Below the pieces are notes generated by a model. It had not been told where the DNA came from. It saw only the letters and a list, made by a program, of their open reading frames with translations, and did not search any database. Shown here piece by piece: positions 27,736 through 37,299 of a DNA stretch of 64,000 bases. The DNA comes from JAWWPG01 sp033850885. Lineage in GTDB: Bacteria; Actinomycetota; Actinomycetes; Propionibacteriales; Nocardioidaceae. Location of the stretch: assembly GCA_033850885.1 (NCBI GenBank), contig JAWWPG010000052.1, positions 4,980 through 68,979 on the forward strand. Reading direction: 5' to 3'. The position numbers were made by a program, and so were the translations under genes. Numbering within the stretch: the stretch's first letter is position 1; every line of letters starts with the position of its first letter.

Positions 27736-28086
27736 CTAGACGTTGAAACCGAGCGCCCGCAGCATCTCGCGACCGTCGTCGGTGATCTTGTCCGGCCCCC
27801 ACGGCGGCATCCAGACCCAGTTGATCTTGAAGTCGTTGACCAGCCCTTCGAGGGCCAGCCGGGTCTGGTCCTCGATGACATCGGTGAGGGGACAGGCGGC
27901 CGAGGTCAGTGTCATGTCGATGATCGCGGTCGTCGTCTCGTCGACCGTCACGTCGTAGATCAACCCGAGATCGACGACGTTGATGCCCAGCTCGGGGTCG
28001 ACAACGTCCTTGAGGGCCTCCAGGACGTCAGCATTCGAGACCGACCCCTCGTTCGGGTTCACGTCTACCGCCGGCATTTCCGTCAT
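27736..28086 (-). CDS. sufT: MIP18-family iron-sulfur assembly factor SufT
   Basis: DUF59/MIP18 protein of 116 aa: ALKDVVDPELGINVVDLGLI then LTSAACPLTDVIEDQ, with the conserved Cys (C69-region) of the family, and an unusual C-terminal WVWMPPWGPDKITDDGREML typical of actinobacterial SufT. It acts late in iron-sulfur cluster delivery. It is the last gene of the suf operon; the start codon lies directly after the sufU stop (28087), with no gap. Confidence 0.9.
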   Translation of the reverse strand: MTEMPAVDVNPNEGSVSNADVLEALKDVVDPELGINVVDLGLIYDVTVDETTTAIIDMTLTSAACPLTDVIEDQTRLALEGLVNDFKINWVWMPPWGPDKITDDGREMLRALGFNV

Positions 28087-28527
28087 CTATGCCTCCGCTT
28101 CTGCGACGGCATGCGCCGTCGCGTCCTTCCACGCCATCCAGCCCAGCAGCGCACATTTGATGCGCGCGGGGTACTTCGAGACTCCCGCGAACGCGATGCC
28201 GTCCTCGAGGACGGCCTCGTCCGGTTCGATGCGCCCCTGACCGTGCATCAGCTCGACGAACGAATCGTGCACGCGCATCGCCTCCTCCACCTGCTTGCCG
28301 ATCATCAGGTCGGTCAGCACGGACGTCGAGGCGCGCGAGATCGAGCACCCCTCGGCGTCGTAGGAGATGTCCTCGACCACTCCCTCGCTCAGGTGGACCC
28401 GCAGCGTGACCTCGTCCCCGCACGTGGGGTTCACGTGGTGGACCTCCGCCTCGAACGGCTCCCGCAGCCCCGCATGGTGGGGTGAGCGGTAGTGGTCGAG
28501 GATGATCTCCTGGTACAGCGCGTTCAT
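28087..28527 (-). CDS. sufU: Iron-sulfur assembly protein SufU
   Basis: IscU-like protein of 146 aa starting MNALYQEIILDHYRSP at ATG 28527; a GTG at 28533, one base after the sufS stop, is the alternative. The zinc/cluster ligands are present: NPTCGDEV, YDAEGCSIS, and the C-terminal RIKCALLGW. The 18-20 residue insertion between the first two conserved regions and the third, typical of SufU over IscU, is seen. SufU takes sulfur from the SufS cysteine and passes it to the SufBCD scaffold. It lies between sufS and sufT. Confidence 0.92.
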   Translation of the reverse strand: MNALYQEIILDHYRSPHHAGLREPFEAEVHHVNPTCGDEVTLRVHLSEGVVEDISYDAEGCSISRASTSVLTDLMIGKQVEEAMRVHDSFVELMHGQGRIEPDEAVLEDGIAFAGVSKYPARIKCALLGWMAWKDATAHAVAEAEA

Positions 28528-28534
28528 GTCCACG

Positions 28535-29851
28535 TCAGGGAACCTTGAAGAAGTTCCGCGCGTGCTCGAGGCCGTCGACGAGCTCATCGACCTCGTGGGT
28601 CGTGGTGTAGACGTAGAACGAGGCACGCGTCGAGGACTGCACGCCGAAACGCGCGTGCGCCGGCTTCGCGCAGTGGTGGCCGGCTCGGACGGCGATACCG
28701 AGCGAGTCGAGGACCTGGCTCACGTCGTGCGGGTGGATGCCGGCCAGCTCGAAGCTGACCGCTCCGCCACGCCCGACGGGCTCACGAGGCCCGAGAATCG
28801 TCAGGCCGGGCACGTCCGCGAGGCGGGACAACGCATAGCCGGTGATCTCCCGCTCGTGAGCGGCAACCGCATCCATGCCGAGCCCGGTCAGGAAGTCGAC
28901 GGCGGCGCCCAGTCCGACGGCTTCCACGATCGGAGGCGTCCCCGCCTCGAACCGGTGCGGCAGGTCGGCGTACGTCGACCGCTGCATCGTGACCGTCTCG
29001 ATCATCTCACCGCCGCCGAGGAACGGCGGCAGCTCGGCGAACACCTCGGCCCGCCCCCAGAGCACACCAATGCCGGTAGGCCCGACCATCTTGTGACCGG
29101 TGAAAGCCACGAAGTCCGCACCCAGCGCTGAGACGTCGACGGGCATCTGGGGCACCGCCTGGGCGGCATCCACGATCACCAGCGCGCCGACCTCATGGGC
29201 GCGGCGAATGATCTCCGGCAGCGGGTTGACCGTCCCCAGCATGTTGGAGACCCAGACGATCGACACCACCTTCGTGCGCTCGTTGATGAGCTCGTCGATG
29301 TTCGTGAGGTCGAGGCGGCCCTCGTCGGTCAGGCCGAACCAGCGCAACCTGGCACCGGTCCGGTCTCGGAGCAGCTGCCACGGCACGATGTTGGAGTGGT
29401 GCTCCATCTCGGTGATGAGGATCTCGTCGCCCTCGTTGACGCGTCTGGGACCACGCACGTCGCCTAGCACGCGAGCCAGCAGGTTGAGGGCTTCCGTGAT
29501 GTTCTTCGTGAAGACGACCTCGTCGCGCGACGGCGCGTTGATGAAGGCAGCCACCTTGTCACGGGCGGTCTCGTAGGCGACGGTGGACTCTGCCCCGAGC
29601 TGGTGGACGGCCCGCGCGACGTTGGCGTTGTGCATCGAGAGGTGCTCGCTCATGGCGTCGATCACCGACTGCGGCTTCTGCGACGTGTTCGCGCTGTCGA
29701 GATAGACGAGCGGTCGGTCGTCGGCCAGCCGCCTCGACAGGATCGGGAAACTCGCCCTCACCCGGTTGACGTCATAGCCATCGGTCGGGGGGGTCTGCAA
29801 CCTGCCGTCTGCAGCTACAGCGGACGGCTCGGTGAGAGTCGTGTCCGTCAT
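28535..29851 (-). CDS. sufS: Cysteine desulfurase SufS
   Basis: PLP enzyme of 438 aa that removes sulfur from cysteine to make a persulfide. The PLP lysine is in FTGHKMVGPTG, the pyridoxal-contacting Asp/Gln in VDAAQAVPQMP, His in MEHHSNIVPW, and the catalytic cysteine in RAGHHCAKP near the C-terminus. Length suits a type II desulfurase with about 25 extra N-terminal residues. Its ATG overlaps the sufC stop as ATGA, and sufU follows. Confidence 0.94.
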   Translation of the reverse strand: MTDTTLTEPSAVAADGRLQTPPTDGYDVNRVRASFPILSRRLADDRPLVYLDSANTSQKPQSVIDAMSEHLSMHNANVARAVHQLGAESTVAYETARDKVAAFINAPSRDEVVFTKNITEALNLLARVLGDVRGPRRVNEGDEILITEMEHHSNIVPWQLLRDRTGARLRWFGLTDEGRLDLTNIDELINERTKVVSIVWVSNMLGTVNPLPEIIRRAHEVGALVIVDAAQAVPQMPVDVSALGADFVAFTGHKMVGPTGIGVLWGRAEVFAELPPFLGGGEMIETVTMQRSTYADLPHRFEAGTPPIVEAVGLGAAVDFLTGLGMDAVAAHEREITGYALSRLADVPGLTILGPREPVGRGGAVSFELAGIHPHDVSQVLDSLGIAVRAGHHCAKPAHARFGVQSSTRASFYVYTTTHEVDELVDGLEHARNFFKVP

Positions 29852-30612
29852 GGGCCCGCGACGACCTTCAGGTACCGGTCGTAGCCCTCGGCCTCGAGCC
29901 GTTCGGCGAGCTCTGGGCCGCCCTGCTCGGCGATCTTCCCGCCGATGAAGACGTGGACGAAGTCCGGCGTGATGTAGCGCAGGATGCGGGTGTAGTGCGT
30001 GATCAGCAGCACTCCCCGGTCGCCTTGGGTCCGGAACCGGTTCACCCCGTCCGCCACGACCTTGAGCGCGTCGATGTCGAGACCCGAGTCGGTCTCGTCG
30101 AGGATCGCGAACGTCGGGTTGAGCAGCTCGAGCTGGACGATCTCGTGGCGCTTCTTCTCCCCTCCCGAGAAACCCTCGTTGACGTTGCGCTGCCCGAAGT
30201 CACGGTCCATCTGCACCTTGTCCATGGCAGCGTTGACCTCCTTCGCCCAGGTGCGCAGCTTGGGAGCCTCGCCGTCGAGAGCAGTCTTCGCGGTCCGCAG
30301 GAAGTTCGAGACGGAGACACCGGGCACTTCGACCGGGTACTGCATGGCGAGGAAGAGCCCCGCCCGAGCGCGCATGTCGACGCTCATCGACAGCACGTCG
30401 ACCCCGTCGAGGGTGACCACGCCGTCGGTGACCTGGTACTTCGGGTGGCCCGCGATCGAGTAGGCGAGCGTCGACTTGCCGGACCCGTTGGGTCCCATGA
30501 TCGCGTGCGTCTCGCCGGAGCGGACGGTGAGGTCGACTCCGTTGAGGATCGGCTTCAGGCCGTCCTCGGTGGCCACCGCGACGTGCAGGTTCTTGATGTC
30601 AAGCGTTGACAT
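29848..30612 (-). CDS. sufC: SUF ATPase subunit SufC
   Basis: Soluble ABC ATPase of 254 aa in the SufBCD scaffold complex. Walker A GPNGSGKSTL, the SufC-type signature FSGGEKKRHEIVQL, Walker B FAILDETDSGLDIDAL, and the H-loop LLITHYTRIL are all present. ATP hydrolysis drives shape change in SufB-SufD during cluster assembly. It overlaps sufS by 4 bp and lies 3 bp after the Rieske-type ferredoxin gene. Confidence 0.95.
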   Translation of the reverse strand: MSTLDIKNLHVAVATEDGLKPILNGVDLTVRSGETHAIMGPNGSGKSTLAYSIAGHPKYQVTDGVVTLDGVDVLSMSVDMRARAGLFLAMQYPVEVPGVSVSNFLRTAKTALDGEAPKLRTWAKEVNAAMDKVQMDRDFGQRNVNEGFSGGEKKRHEIVQLELLNPTFAILDETDSGLDIDALKVVADGVNRFRTQGDRGVLLITHYTRILRYITPDFVHVFIGGKIAEQGGPELAERLEAEGYDRYLKVVAGP

Positions 30613-30615
30613 GTG

Positions 30616-30987
30616 TCAGCTCTCTCCAGTGGTGTCATGGTCGATGTGGTGCGGGTGGTGGACGTCGATGGCGACGGAGCCGGACTCCACGCGACAGGGG
30701 TAGACCGGCACCGGCTCGGTCGCCGGCAGCCCGGTGGGTTTGCCGGTTCGCAGGTCGAAGCGCGACCCGTGCAGCCAGCACTCGATCTCGCATTCGTCCG
30801 GGTCGACGTCACCCTCGCTCAGGGCGATCGCGGCATGCGAGCACTCGTCGCGGATCGCGAAGAACTCGTCAGCGGTCCGCACGACGGCCACCTCGACGCC
30901 CTCGACGTCGACGGCGACGACACCACCGATGGGTACGTCGTCGACCGCGCACGCCCGAGTGAAATCGGTGTGGGGCGGTTCGCTCAT
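30616..30987 (-). CDS. Rieske-type ferredoxin in the suf operon
   Basis: Small non-heme-type Rieske [2Fe-2S] protein of 123 aa with no export signal. Cluster ligands are C-x-H in RDECSHAAIAL and C-x-x-H in CWLHGSRFD, the normal spacing. It is routinely found between sufD and sufC in actinobacteria and may donate electrons during cluster assembly; direct proof is lacking. ATG 30987 overlaps the sufD stop as ATGA. Confidence 0.9.
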   Translation of the reverse strand: MSEPPHTDFTRACAVDDVPIGGVVAVDVEGVEVAVVRTADEFFAIRDECSHAAIALSEGDVDPDECEIECWLHGSRFDLRTGKPTGLPATEPVPVYPCRVESGSVAIDVHHPHHIDHDTTGES

Positions 30988-32171
30988 CCGCTCTCCGCGA
31001 CTGTCGGCACGGGGCCGACGTTCCTGGCGAGCTCGAGCTCCAGCGAGCCCATCAGCCGGCGCTCGATCTCCGGCACGCCGATGCGGCGCACGATGTCGGC
31101 GAAGAAGCCGTGGACGACGAGGCGGCGGGCCTCGTCCTCGCTGATGCCACGCGACTGCAGGTAGAACAGCTGCTCGTCGTCGAACCGGCCGGTCGCCGAC
31201 GCGTGCCCGGCGCCCTTGATCTCGCCGGTCTCGATCTCGAGGTTGGGGACGGAGTCGGCTCGGCAGCCGTCCGTGAGCACGAGGTTCCGGTTCGTCTCGA
31301 ACGTCTCGATGCCTTCCGCCACCTTGCGGATCAGCACGTCGCCGACCCAGACGGAGTGCGCGCCCTGACCCTGCAGACCACCTTTGTAGACAGCGATGCT
31401 CTTGGTGTGGGGCTCGTTGTGGTCGACGAAGAGCCGGTGCTCGATGTGCTGGCCCGCATCGACGAAGTAGAGGCCGAACATCTCGATCTCTCCTCCGGGC
31501 CCCGCGTACTCCACGTTCTCGGTGATACGCACCAGGTCGCCGCCCAGGCTGGCTTGGAAGCTGCGCACCCGGGAGTCTCGGCCGACCCGCAGACCGACCT
31601 GGCCGAGGTGGACCGCGTCGTCGTCCCACAGCTGCACGGAGACCAGCTCGAGCTGGGCGTTGTCGCCGACGAGCACGGAGGTCGAGGCCGCGTACCGGGC
31701 GCTTCCGACGTGCTCGAAGACGACGGTGGCCTTCGCGTGGGCGCCGATCCGGACGATGATGTGGCCCCACACGAGGTCCTCGACGGACTCCCCGGCGAGC
31801 CGGACGATGAGCGGCTCCTCGAGATCGAGCTCAGCCGGTACGTCGACGAGCACCGCAGTGGGGTTGCGGGCGACGGCCAGCGCCGCAGGGCGGTCGGCCG
31901 GGAGCACCTCACCGAGCCCGGCCGCCTCCTCGCGCGAGATCTCCTTGACGGTGACCCCGGCCGGCAGGTCGGCGTCCCAGCTCAGCGTCTTGCCGGACAC
32001 GTCTCCGGCCAACAGTCCGCGGAGCCGCTTGAGCGGTGTGAACCGCCAGACCTCCTCGCGACCCGTCGGCATGGCGTGGTCCGCCAGGTCGTACGACGGC
32101 GAGGCGTGCAGATGGCTCGCGACGGTCCTCACCGACTCAACGGCCTCCTGCACGGGGCTAGCCAACTGCAC
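30984..32171 (-). CDS. sufD: SUF scaffold subunit SufD
   Basis: Protein of up to 395 aa that pairs with SufB. The beta-helix core motifs include [50 protein letters not shown] and the C-terminal [11 protein letters not shown]. Start choice: GTG 32171 overlaps sufB by 14 bp. A TTG at 32165 has GGAGGG five bases before it and looks better placed; GTG 32153 is a third option. Part of the suf operon between sufB and the Rieske-type ferredoxin. Confidence 0.93.
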   Translation of the reverse strand: MQLASPVQEAVESVRTVASHLHASPSYDLADHAMPTGREEVWRFTPLKRLRGLLAGDVSGKTLSWDADLPAGVTVKEISREEAAGLGEVLPADRPAALAVARNPTAVLVDVPAELDLEEPLIVRLAGESVEDLVWGHIIVRIGAHAKATVVFEHVGSARYAASTSVLVGDNAQLELVSVQLWDDDAVHLGQVGLRVGRDSRVRSFQASLGGDLVRITENVEYAGPGGEIEMFGLYFVDAGQHIEHRLFVDHNEPHTKSIAVYKGGLQGQGAHSVWVGDVLIRKVAEGIETFETNRNLVLTDGCRADSVPNLEIETGEIKGAGHASATGRFDDEQLFYLQSRGISEDEARRLVVHGFFADIVRRIGVPEIERRLMGSLELELARNVGPVPTVAESG

Positions 32172-33576
32172 CCTCCATCTGCATCTCGATGAGCCGGTTC
32201 AGCTCCAGCGCGTACTCCATCGGGAGCTCGCGGGCGATCGGCTCGATGAACCCGCGGACGATCATGGCCATCGCCTCGTCCTCGGCCACCCCCCGGCTCA
32301 TCAGGTAGAACAGCTGGTCCTCGCTCACCTTCGACACCGTCGCCTCGTGACCCATCGACACGTCGTCCTCCCGGACGTCGACGTACGGGTAGGTGTCGCT
32401 GCGGCTGATCTGGTCGACGAGCAGCGCGTCGCACCGCACGGTACTGGCGCTGTGGTGCGCGCCCTCGTTGATCTGCACGAGGCCGCGGTACGACGTGCGG
32501 CCGCCGCCCCGCGCCACGGACTTCGAGATGATCGAGCTGGACGTGTAGGGCGCGGCGTGCACCATCTTGGCGCCGGCGTCCTGGTGCTGACCTTCGCCGG
32601 AGAACGCGATCGACAGGGTCTGGCCCTTGGCGTGCTCCCCCATCAGGTAGATCGCGGGGTACTTCATCGTGACCTTGGACCCGATGTTGCCGTCGACCCA
32701 CTCCATGGTGGCCCCGGCCTCGCAGGTGGCCCGCTTGGTGACCAGGTTGTAGACGTTGTTCGACCAGTTCTGGATCGTCGTGTACCGGCAGCGGCCGCCC
32801 TTTTTGACGATGATCTCCACGACCGCGGAGTGCAGCGAGTCGGAGCTGTAGATCGGGGCGGTGCATCCCTCGACGTAGTGCACGTAGGCGTCCTCGTCGA
32901 CGATGATCAGCGTGCGCTCGAACTGGCCCATGTTCTCGGTGTTGATCCGGAAGTAGGCCTGCAGCGGGATGTCGACGTGCACGCCCTTGGGGACGTAGAT
33001 GAACGAGCCGCCCGACCACACCGACGTGTTGAGGGCGGCGAACTTGTTGTCGCCGACCGGGATGACCGAGCCGAAGTACTCCTTGAAGATGTCCTCGTGC
33101 TCACGCAGACCGGTGTCGGTGTCCTTGAAGATGACGCCCTGCTCCTCGAGGTCCTCGCGGATCTTGTGGTAGACGACCTCGGACTCGTACTGGGCGGCGA
33201 CGCCCGCAACCAGGCGCTGCTTCTCCGCTTCGGGGATGCCGAGCCGGTCGTAGGTGTTCTTGATCTCCTCGGGCAGGTCCTCCCACGACGTCGCCTGCTG
33301 CTCGGTGGACCGCACGAAGTACTTGATGTTGTCGAAGTCGATCGCGCTGAGGTCGGAGCCCCAGGTCGGCATCGGCTTGCGGTCGAAGAGCTTGAGACCC
33401 TTCAACCGGAGGTCGAGCATCCACTGCGGCTCGCTCTTGAGGCCGGAGATGCCACGCACGACCGACTCGTTGAGCCCGCGCTGCGCGGTCGCTCCGGCGA
33501 GGTCGGAGTCGGCCCACCCGAACTCGTAGCGGCCGATGCCCTCAAGCTCGGGGTTGAGCTGCTCGATCGATGTCAT
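32158..33576 (-). CDS. sufB: SUF scaffold subunit SufB
   Basis: Protein of 472 aa, the site where the nascent iron-sulfur cluster forms. Recognised by [19 protein letters not shown], the segment [40 protein letters not shown], and [22 protein letters not shown] (split). Start at ATG 33576, with AAGGA about eight bases upstream; it overlaps the sufR stop as ATGA. First structural gene of the operon. No intein is present, unlike SufB of some mycobacteria. Confidence 0.95.
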   Translation of the reverse strand: MTSIEQLNPELEGIGRYEFGWADSDLAGATAQRGLNESVVRGISGLKSEPQWMLDLRLKGLKLFDRKPMPTWGSDLSAIDFDNIKYFVRSTEQQATSWEDLPEEIKNTYDRLGIPEAEKQRLVAGVAAQYESEVVYHKIREDLEEQGVIFKDTDTGLREHEDIFKEYFGSVIPVGDNKFAALNTSVWSGGSFIYVPKGVHVDIPLQAYFRINTENMGQFERTLIIVDEDAYVHYVEGCTAPIYSSDSLHSAVVEIIVKKGGRCRYTTIQNWSNNVYNLVTKRATCEAGATMEWVDGNIGSKVTMKYPAIYLMGEHAKGQTLSIAFSGEGQHQDAGAKMVHAAPYTSSSIISKSVARGGGRTSYRGLVQINEGAHHSASTVRCDALLVDQISRSDTYPYVDVREDDVSMGHEATVSKVSEDQLFYLMSRGVAEDEAMAMIVRGFIEPIARELPMEYALELNRLIEMQMEGAVG

Positions 33577-34337
33577 GAGCGGATCCTTCCGGATTCGGTT
33601 GCGAGGGGTGCGGGGGGGTGGTCGCGGGGGCCGGCCTTCGTGGACGCCTTGGTGGGCGTTGCCGTGACGGGGACTTGGTGGTGCGGGATGTTCGTCGTAC
33701 ACACCCCGTCACCGTGGGCGATCGTCGCCAGACGCTGCACGTGCCGCCCCAGCAGCCGGGCGAAGACCTCGGTCTCGGCCTCACACAGCTGGGGGAACTC
33801 GGCGGCGACATGAGCGACCGGGCAGTGGTGCTGGCACAGCTGGCTGCCGGTGGACCCCTGGGTCACCGAGGCGGCGTAGCCCTCCTGGCTGAGCGAGTCG
33901 GCGAGGGCCATGGCGCGGTCCTGCGGGGCGGCGGCCTCGACGACCGGTCGGTAGCGCTCCTCGAGCTCCGCAGTACGACGACGGGCGAAGTCCGCGACCG
34001 CCGTCGGGCCGCCGGACTCCTTGAGGAAGCGCAGCGCGCTGACGGCGAGGTTGTCGTATGCCTGGACGAACGTGTCTCTCCCCAGCTCGGTCAGCGCGAA
34101 GACCTTCGCGGGCCTGCCGCGACCCCGCGCGCCGTAGACGCGCGGGTGTCGGGCCTCGACGGCGCCCGTCCCGACCAGGTGGTCGAGGTGACGGCGGATG
34201 GCGGCGGCTGTCAGGTCCAGGCGCGCCCCCAGGGCGGCGGCCGTGGAAGGCCCGTCCTCCATGATCGCTGCTGCGACCCGCTCCCGCGTCGGGGCGTCGT
34301 CGACCTGGTTGACGATCGTCGCACCGTGGGTTTTCAC
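33573..34337 (-). CDS. sufR: SufR-type iron-sulfur-sensing repressor
   Basis: Transcription regulator of 254 aa. An N-terminal winged helix ([20 protein letters not shown]) binds DNA. The cysteine cluster [21 protein letters not shown] (about residues 168-188) has the ligands used by SufR to hold an iron-sulfur cluster. The family represses the suf operon when cluster supply is adequate. The last 40 residues are Pro/Ala/Thr-rich and poorly conserved. It starts at GTG 34337, with the promoter described at 34344-34372 placing the mRNA start at the start codon. First gene of the suf operon. Confidence 0.9.
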   Translation of the reverse strand: MKTHGATIVNQVDDAPTRERVAAAIMEDGPSTAAALGARLDLTAAAIRRHLDHLVGTGAVEARHPRVYGARGRGRPAKVFALTELGRDTFVQAYDNLAVSALRFLKESGGPTAVADFARRRTAELEERYRPVVEAAAPQDRAMALADSLSQEGYAASVTQGSTGSQLCQHHCPVAHVAAEFPQLCEAETEVFARLLGRHVQRLATIAHGDGVCTTNIPHHQVPVTATPTKASTKAGPRDHPPAPLATESGRIRS

Positions 34338-34343
34338 AACACC

Positions 34344-34372
34344 ATTGTGTCCTAATTCCCGGACGCTCTCAA
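34344..34372 (-). promoter_or_regulatory. Predicted leaderless promoter of sufR-suf operon
   Basis: On the minus strand TTGAGA (34372-34367) and CACAAT (34349-34344) are separated by exactly 17 bp. Six bases then lead to the GTG at 34337, so the mRNA should begin at the start codon; no ribosome site is present. A SufR operator would be expected to overlap it, but I see no clear palindrome. Confidence 0.55.
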
Positions 34373-34466
34373 ATCAGGTCTCCTCACCGAGATCGCCCGG
34401 CCCACGCCGGATGCACCTGTTCGGGCCTGGCGGTCGTCCCCGCCCCGGCCTGGAGCGGCCGATCCC

Positions 34467-34472
34467 TACACT
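34467..34472 (+). promoter_or_regulatory. -10 box of ABC transporter operon, leaderless type
   Basis: TACACT lies six bases before the GTG at 34479, with no ribosome site between. The -35 region is weak. This mirrors the divergent sufR promoter about 100 bp away. Confidence 0.4.
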
Positions 34473-34478
34473 TCAAGC

Positions 34479-35402
34479 GTGACTACCCTCGCGGTCGAGG
34501 TGACCGACCTCGTCATGAGGTACGGCGACAAGACCGCCGTCGACGGGTTGTCCTTGACGGTCGAGCCGGGCGGCGTCACCGCGGTGCTCGGTCCGAACGG
34601 CGCCGGCAAGACCACCACCATCGAGACGTGTGAAGGGTACCGGCGTCCGCAGTCCGGGGCGGTGCGGGTGCTGGGCCTCGATCCGCGGACACAGCATCGC
34701 GAGCTGGCGCCCCGCGTCGGCGTGATGCTGCAGGCAGGCGGGTCGTGGTCCGCCGCCCGGGCGACGGAGATGCTCACCTACATGGCCTCCCTTTACGCCA
34801 ACCCGCTCGCCGTCGACGCCCTCGTCGACCGGCTCGGTCTCGCCGGATGCGGCAGGACGCCGTACCGTCGGCTGAGCGGCGGTCAGCAGCAGCGGCTCGG
34901 CGTCGCGATGGCCATCGTCGGCAGGCCCGAGCTCGTCTTCCTCGACGAGCCCACGGCCGGGCTCGACCCGCAGGCGCGGCGGGCCACCTGGGACCTCGTC
35001 GAGCAGCTCGCTCGGGAGGGCGTGACCGTGGTGCTGACGACCCATTACATCGAGGAGGCCGAGCGGCTCGCCGGCCAGGTGCACGTCCTCGACCACGGCA
35101 GGGTGATGGCATCCGGCAGTCCGGCCGAGCTCACCTCCGCCGGTGCCGGCAGAACCATCCGGTTCAGGGCGGCCGCCGGTCTCGATGTCGCTGCACTGAC
35201 CGCATCGCTGCCGGCCGGCTGCACGGTGACGGCCCAGCCGGGTGGCGCCTACTCCGTGAGCGGATCGGTGTCTCCGCAGACCCTTGCCGCGGTGACCTCC
35301 TGGTGTGCGGCCCGTGGCGTGATGCCGGAGGGCCTGACGGTGGGGCACGCGACGCTCGAGGACGTGTTCTTGGATCTCACCGGTAGGGAGCTGCGGGCGT
35401 GA
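34479..35402 (+). CDS. ABC transporter ATPase (DrrA-like)
   Basis: ATPase subunit of 307 aa. Walker A GPNGAGKTTTIE, signature LSGGQQQRLGVAMAIVG, Walker B LVFLDEPTAGLDPQ, H-loop VLTTHYIEEAERL. The C-terminal 90 residues form the extra domain seen in DrrA/CcmA-type exporters, ending VGHATLEDVFLDLTGREL. Works with the permease encoded directly after it (GTGA overlap). Substrate unknown. The divergence from sufR and the position before ctaA are common in actinobacteria, but a link to heme or iron is not shown. Confidence 0.9.
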   Translation: MTTLAVEVTDLVMRYGDKTAVDGLSLTVEPGGVTAVLGPNGAGKTTTIETCEGYRRPQSGAVRVLGLDPRTQHRELAPRVGVMLQAGGSWSAARATEMLTYMASLYANPLAVDALVDRLGLAGCGRTPYRRLSGGQQQRLGVAMAIVGRPELVFLDEPTAGLDPQARRATWDLVEQLAREGVTVVLTTHYIEEAERLAGQVHVLDHGRVMASGSPAELTSAGAGRTIRFRAAAGLDVAALTASLPAGCTVTAQPGGAYSVSGSVSPQTLAAVTSWCAARGVMPEGLTVGHATLEDVFLDLTGRELRA

Positions 35403-36184
35403 GCGCCGTGCCATCGCTGAGCTTCGCGCCCGCGCCTGGTCGCGCGCCGTTCCCGTCGATGGTGTGGTCGCACGCCCGGATGGAGACGCGGCTGCTCGTC
35501 CGTAACGGTGAGCAGCTGCTGCTGGCCCTGGTCATCCCGCTCCTGCTGCTGGTGGGCGGCGCCGAGTCCGGGGGCGTTGTCAACCTGGGCGCGGGACGGC
35601 GCATCGACGTGCTGACACCGGGCGTGCTCGCCCTCGCGGTGATGTCGACCTCGTTCACCTCGCTCGCCATCGCGACCGGGTTCGAGCGGCGCTACGGGGT
35701 GCTCAAACGCCTCGGGGCGACGCCTCTCACGAGGGGTGGGCTGCTCCTCGGCAAGGTTGTCTGCCTGGTGCTCGTCGAGGCGGTGCAGGTCGCACTTGTC
35801 GCGGGGGCCGGGGTCGCGCTCGGCTGGCGTCCGCACGCCGGTCCCGCTGACGTCGGGTGGGCGCTGACGCTCGGGCTCGCCGGCACGGCGGCTTTCGCCG
35901 CTCTTGCGCTGCTGATGGCCGGCACCCTGCGGGCTGAGGCGACGCTCGCCGCCGCCAACCTGGTCTACATCCTGCTGCTCGTGGCCGGCGCGGTAGTCGT
36001 GCCGCTGTCGTCGTACCCGAGCGGCATGCGCGACCTGGCGACCCTCCTCCCGTCGGGTGCGCTCGCGGAGGGTCTGCGGGAGTCCCTGAGCGGAGGCAGC
36101 ATCGAACCCCTCCGCCTTCTGGTGCTGGTCGTCTGGGCGGTCATCGGGGCAGCGGCCACCATGAGGGTCTTCCGGTGGGAGTGA
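35399..36184 (+). CDS. ABC transporter permease (ABC-2 type)
   Basis: Membrane protein of 261 aa with about six hydrophobic segments (LLLALVIPLLLLVGG, VLALAVMSTSFTSLAIATGF, VLVEAVQVALVAGAGVAL, AAFAALALLMAGTL, LVYILLLVAGAVVVPLS, LLVLVVWAVIGAAAT). The ERRYGVLKRLGATPL loop is typical of ABC-2 permeases. GTG 35399 overlaps the ATPase stop; its own stop overlaps the ctaA start region, so all three are likely one operon. Confidence 0.88.
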   Translation: MSAVPSLSFAPAPGRAPFPSMVWSHARMETRLLVRNGEQLLLALVIPLLLLVGGAESGGVVNLGAGRRIDVLTPGVLALAVMSTSFTSLAIATGFERRYGVLKRLGATPLTRGGLLLGKVVCLVLVEAVQVALVAGAGVALGWRPHAGPADVGWALTLGLAGTAAFAALALLMAGTLRAEATLAAANLVYILLLVAGAVVVPLSSYPSGMRDLATLLPSGALAEGLRESLSGGSIEPLRLLVLVVWAVIGAAATMRVFRWE

Positions 36185-37134
36185 CGGGCCAGGTGGCGCC
36201 CGACCGGGAGCGCCACCATGGCAGGGCCGCTCGGGCGTGGGACCGCCTTCCCGTGCCGACACGTACGACGATGAGGCGGCTCGCCATCGCGTCGCTCGCC
36301 GCCAACATCGTGCTCGTCATCACCGGCGGGGCGGTCCGGCTGACCGGATCCGGGCTCGGTTGTCCTACCTGGCCGCGGTGCACGTCACAGTCGTTCGTCG
36401 CCCATGACGCCCTCGGCGTCAACGGGTTCATCGAGTTCGGGAACCGGCTGCTGACGATCGTGCTCGCGGTCATCGCGCTGGCCACCTGGCTCGTCGCCAT
36501 GAGGTTGCAGCCGTCTCGGCCCTCGGTGCGCCGGCTGGCGACGGTGCTGCTGCTGGGGATCCCGGCCCAGGCGGTCATCGGGGGCATCTCCGTGCTCACC
36601 GACCTCAACCCCTGGGTCGTGTCGTTCCACCTGCTGTGCTCGCTCGCCCTGATCAGCGTCGCCGTCGTCCTGCTGCGGCGGGTCGACGAAGAAGACCGGC
36701 AGCCCCGGTCGACCGTCCCGCCTGCGGTCGTCATGCTGGTTCGGGGCGTGTACGTCGTGACCTGGCTGGTGCTGTACGTCGGCACGGTCGTCACCGGGTC
36801 GGGACCCCATGCGGGGAGCATCAAGGCGCCGCGCAACGGCTTGAGCCCGGCCGCCGTGACGCAGCTGCATGCCGACCTGGTGTTCCTGCTGCTCGGCCTG
36901 ACCCTGGGCACCTGGCTCGCCCTCCGGGCGACCGGCGCCCCCGAGCGGGCCATCCGGGCCGCCCGCTGGCTGCTCGCGCTCGAGCTCGCCCAGGGCGTGG
37001 TGGGGGTCACCCAGTACGCGACCGGCCTGCCGATCGGCCTGGTGGCTGTCCACATGCTCGGCGCGGCGCTGATCAGTGCGACGGCGACGTGGCTGGTTCT
37101 CGGCACCCGGGACCGCGGCCTCCAACGTGCCTGA
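36175..37134 (+). CDS. ctaA: Heme A synthase
   Basis: CtaA/COX15 family membrane enzyme of about 319 aa that oxidises heme O to heme A for cytochrome aa3 oxidase. Eight membrane segments are visible, with paired His ligands in FIEFGNRLL-adjacent and SFHLLCSLALI, QLHADLVFLLL and VAVHMLGAAL. The extracytoplasmic pair of cysteines (GLGCPTWPRC) matches the actinobacterial/Bacillus type. Start at GTG 36175 or GTG 36181, the latter overlapping the permease stop as GTGA. The partner heme O synthase is encoded convergently at 38108-39085. Confidence 0.92.
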   Translation: MGVTGQVAPDRERHHGRAARAWDRLPVPTRTTMRRLAIASLAANIVLVITGGAVRLTGSGLGCPTWPRCTSQSFVAHDALGVNGFIEFGNRLLTIVLAVIALATWLVAMRLQPSRPSVRRLATVLLLGIPAQAVIGGISVLTDLNPWVVSFHLLCSLALISVAVVLLRRVDEEDRQPRSTVPPAVVMLVRGVYVVTWLVLYVGTVVTGSGPHAGSIKAPRNGLSPAAVTQLHADLVFLLLGLTLGTWLALRATGAPERAIRAARWLLALELAQGVVGVTQYATGLPIGLVAVHMLGAALISATATWLVLGTRDRGLQRA

Positions 37135-37299
37135 CCGTGGGGATCCGACTGGCCCGCCGGGCGGCCGGCTCTCGACGGTCCTCGACTACTTCTTCTCCCC
37201 CGAGGTCGTCACCGAGGTCGCTGCCGCCTGGACGTGCCGACCGCCCTGCACGGCTATCGCTACCACCGAGTGGGCAGTCGCCATGGCAGGCTAGAGGCC

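Noticed and set aside
31522..33813. Open plus-strand frame of 763 codons
   Set aside because: It lies antisense to sufD and sufB and owes its length to GC-rich third positions; the sense proteins are unmistakable.
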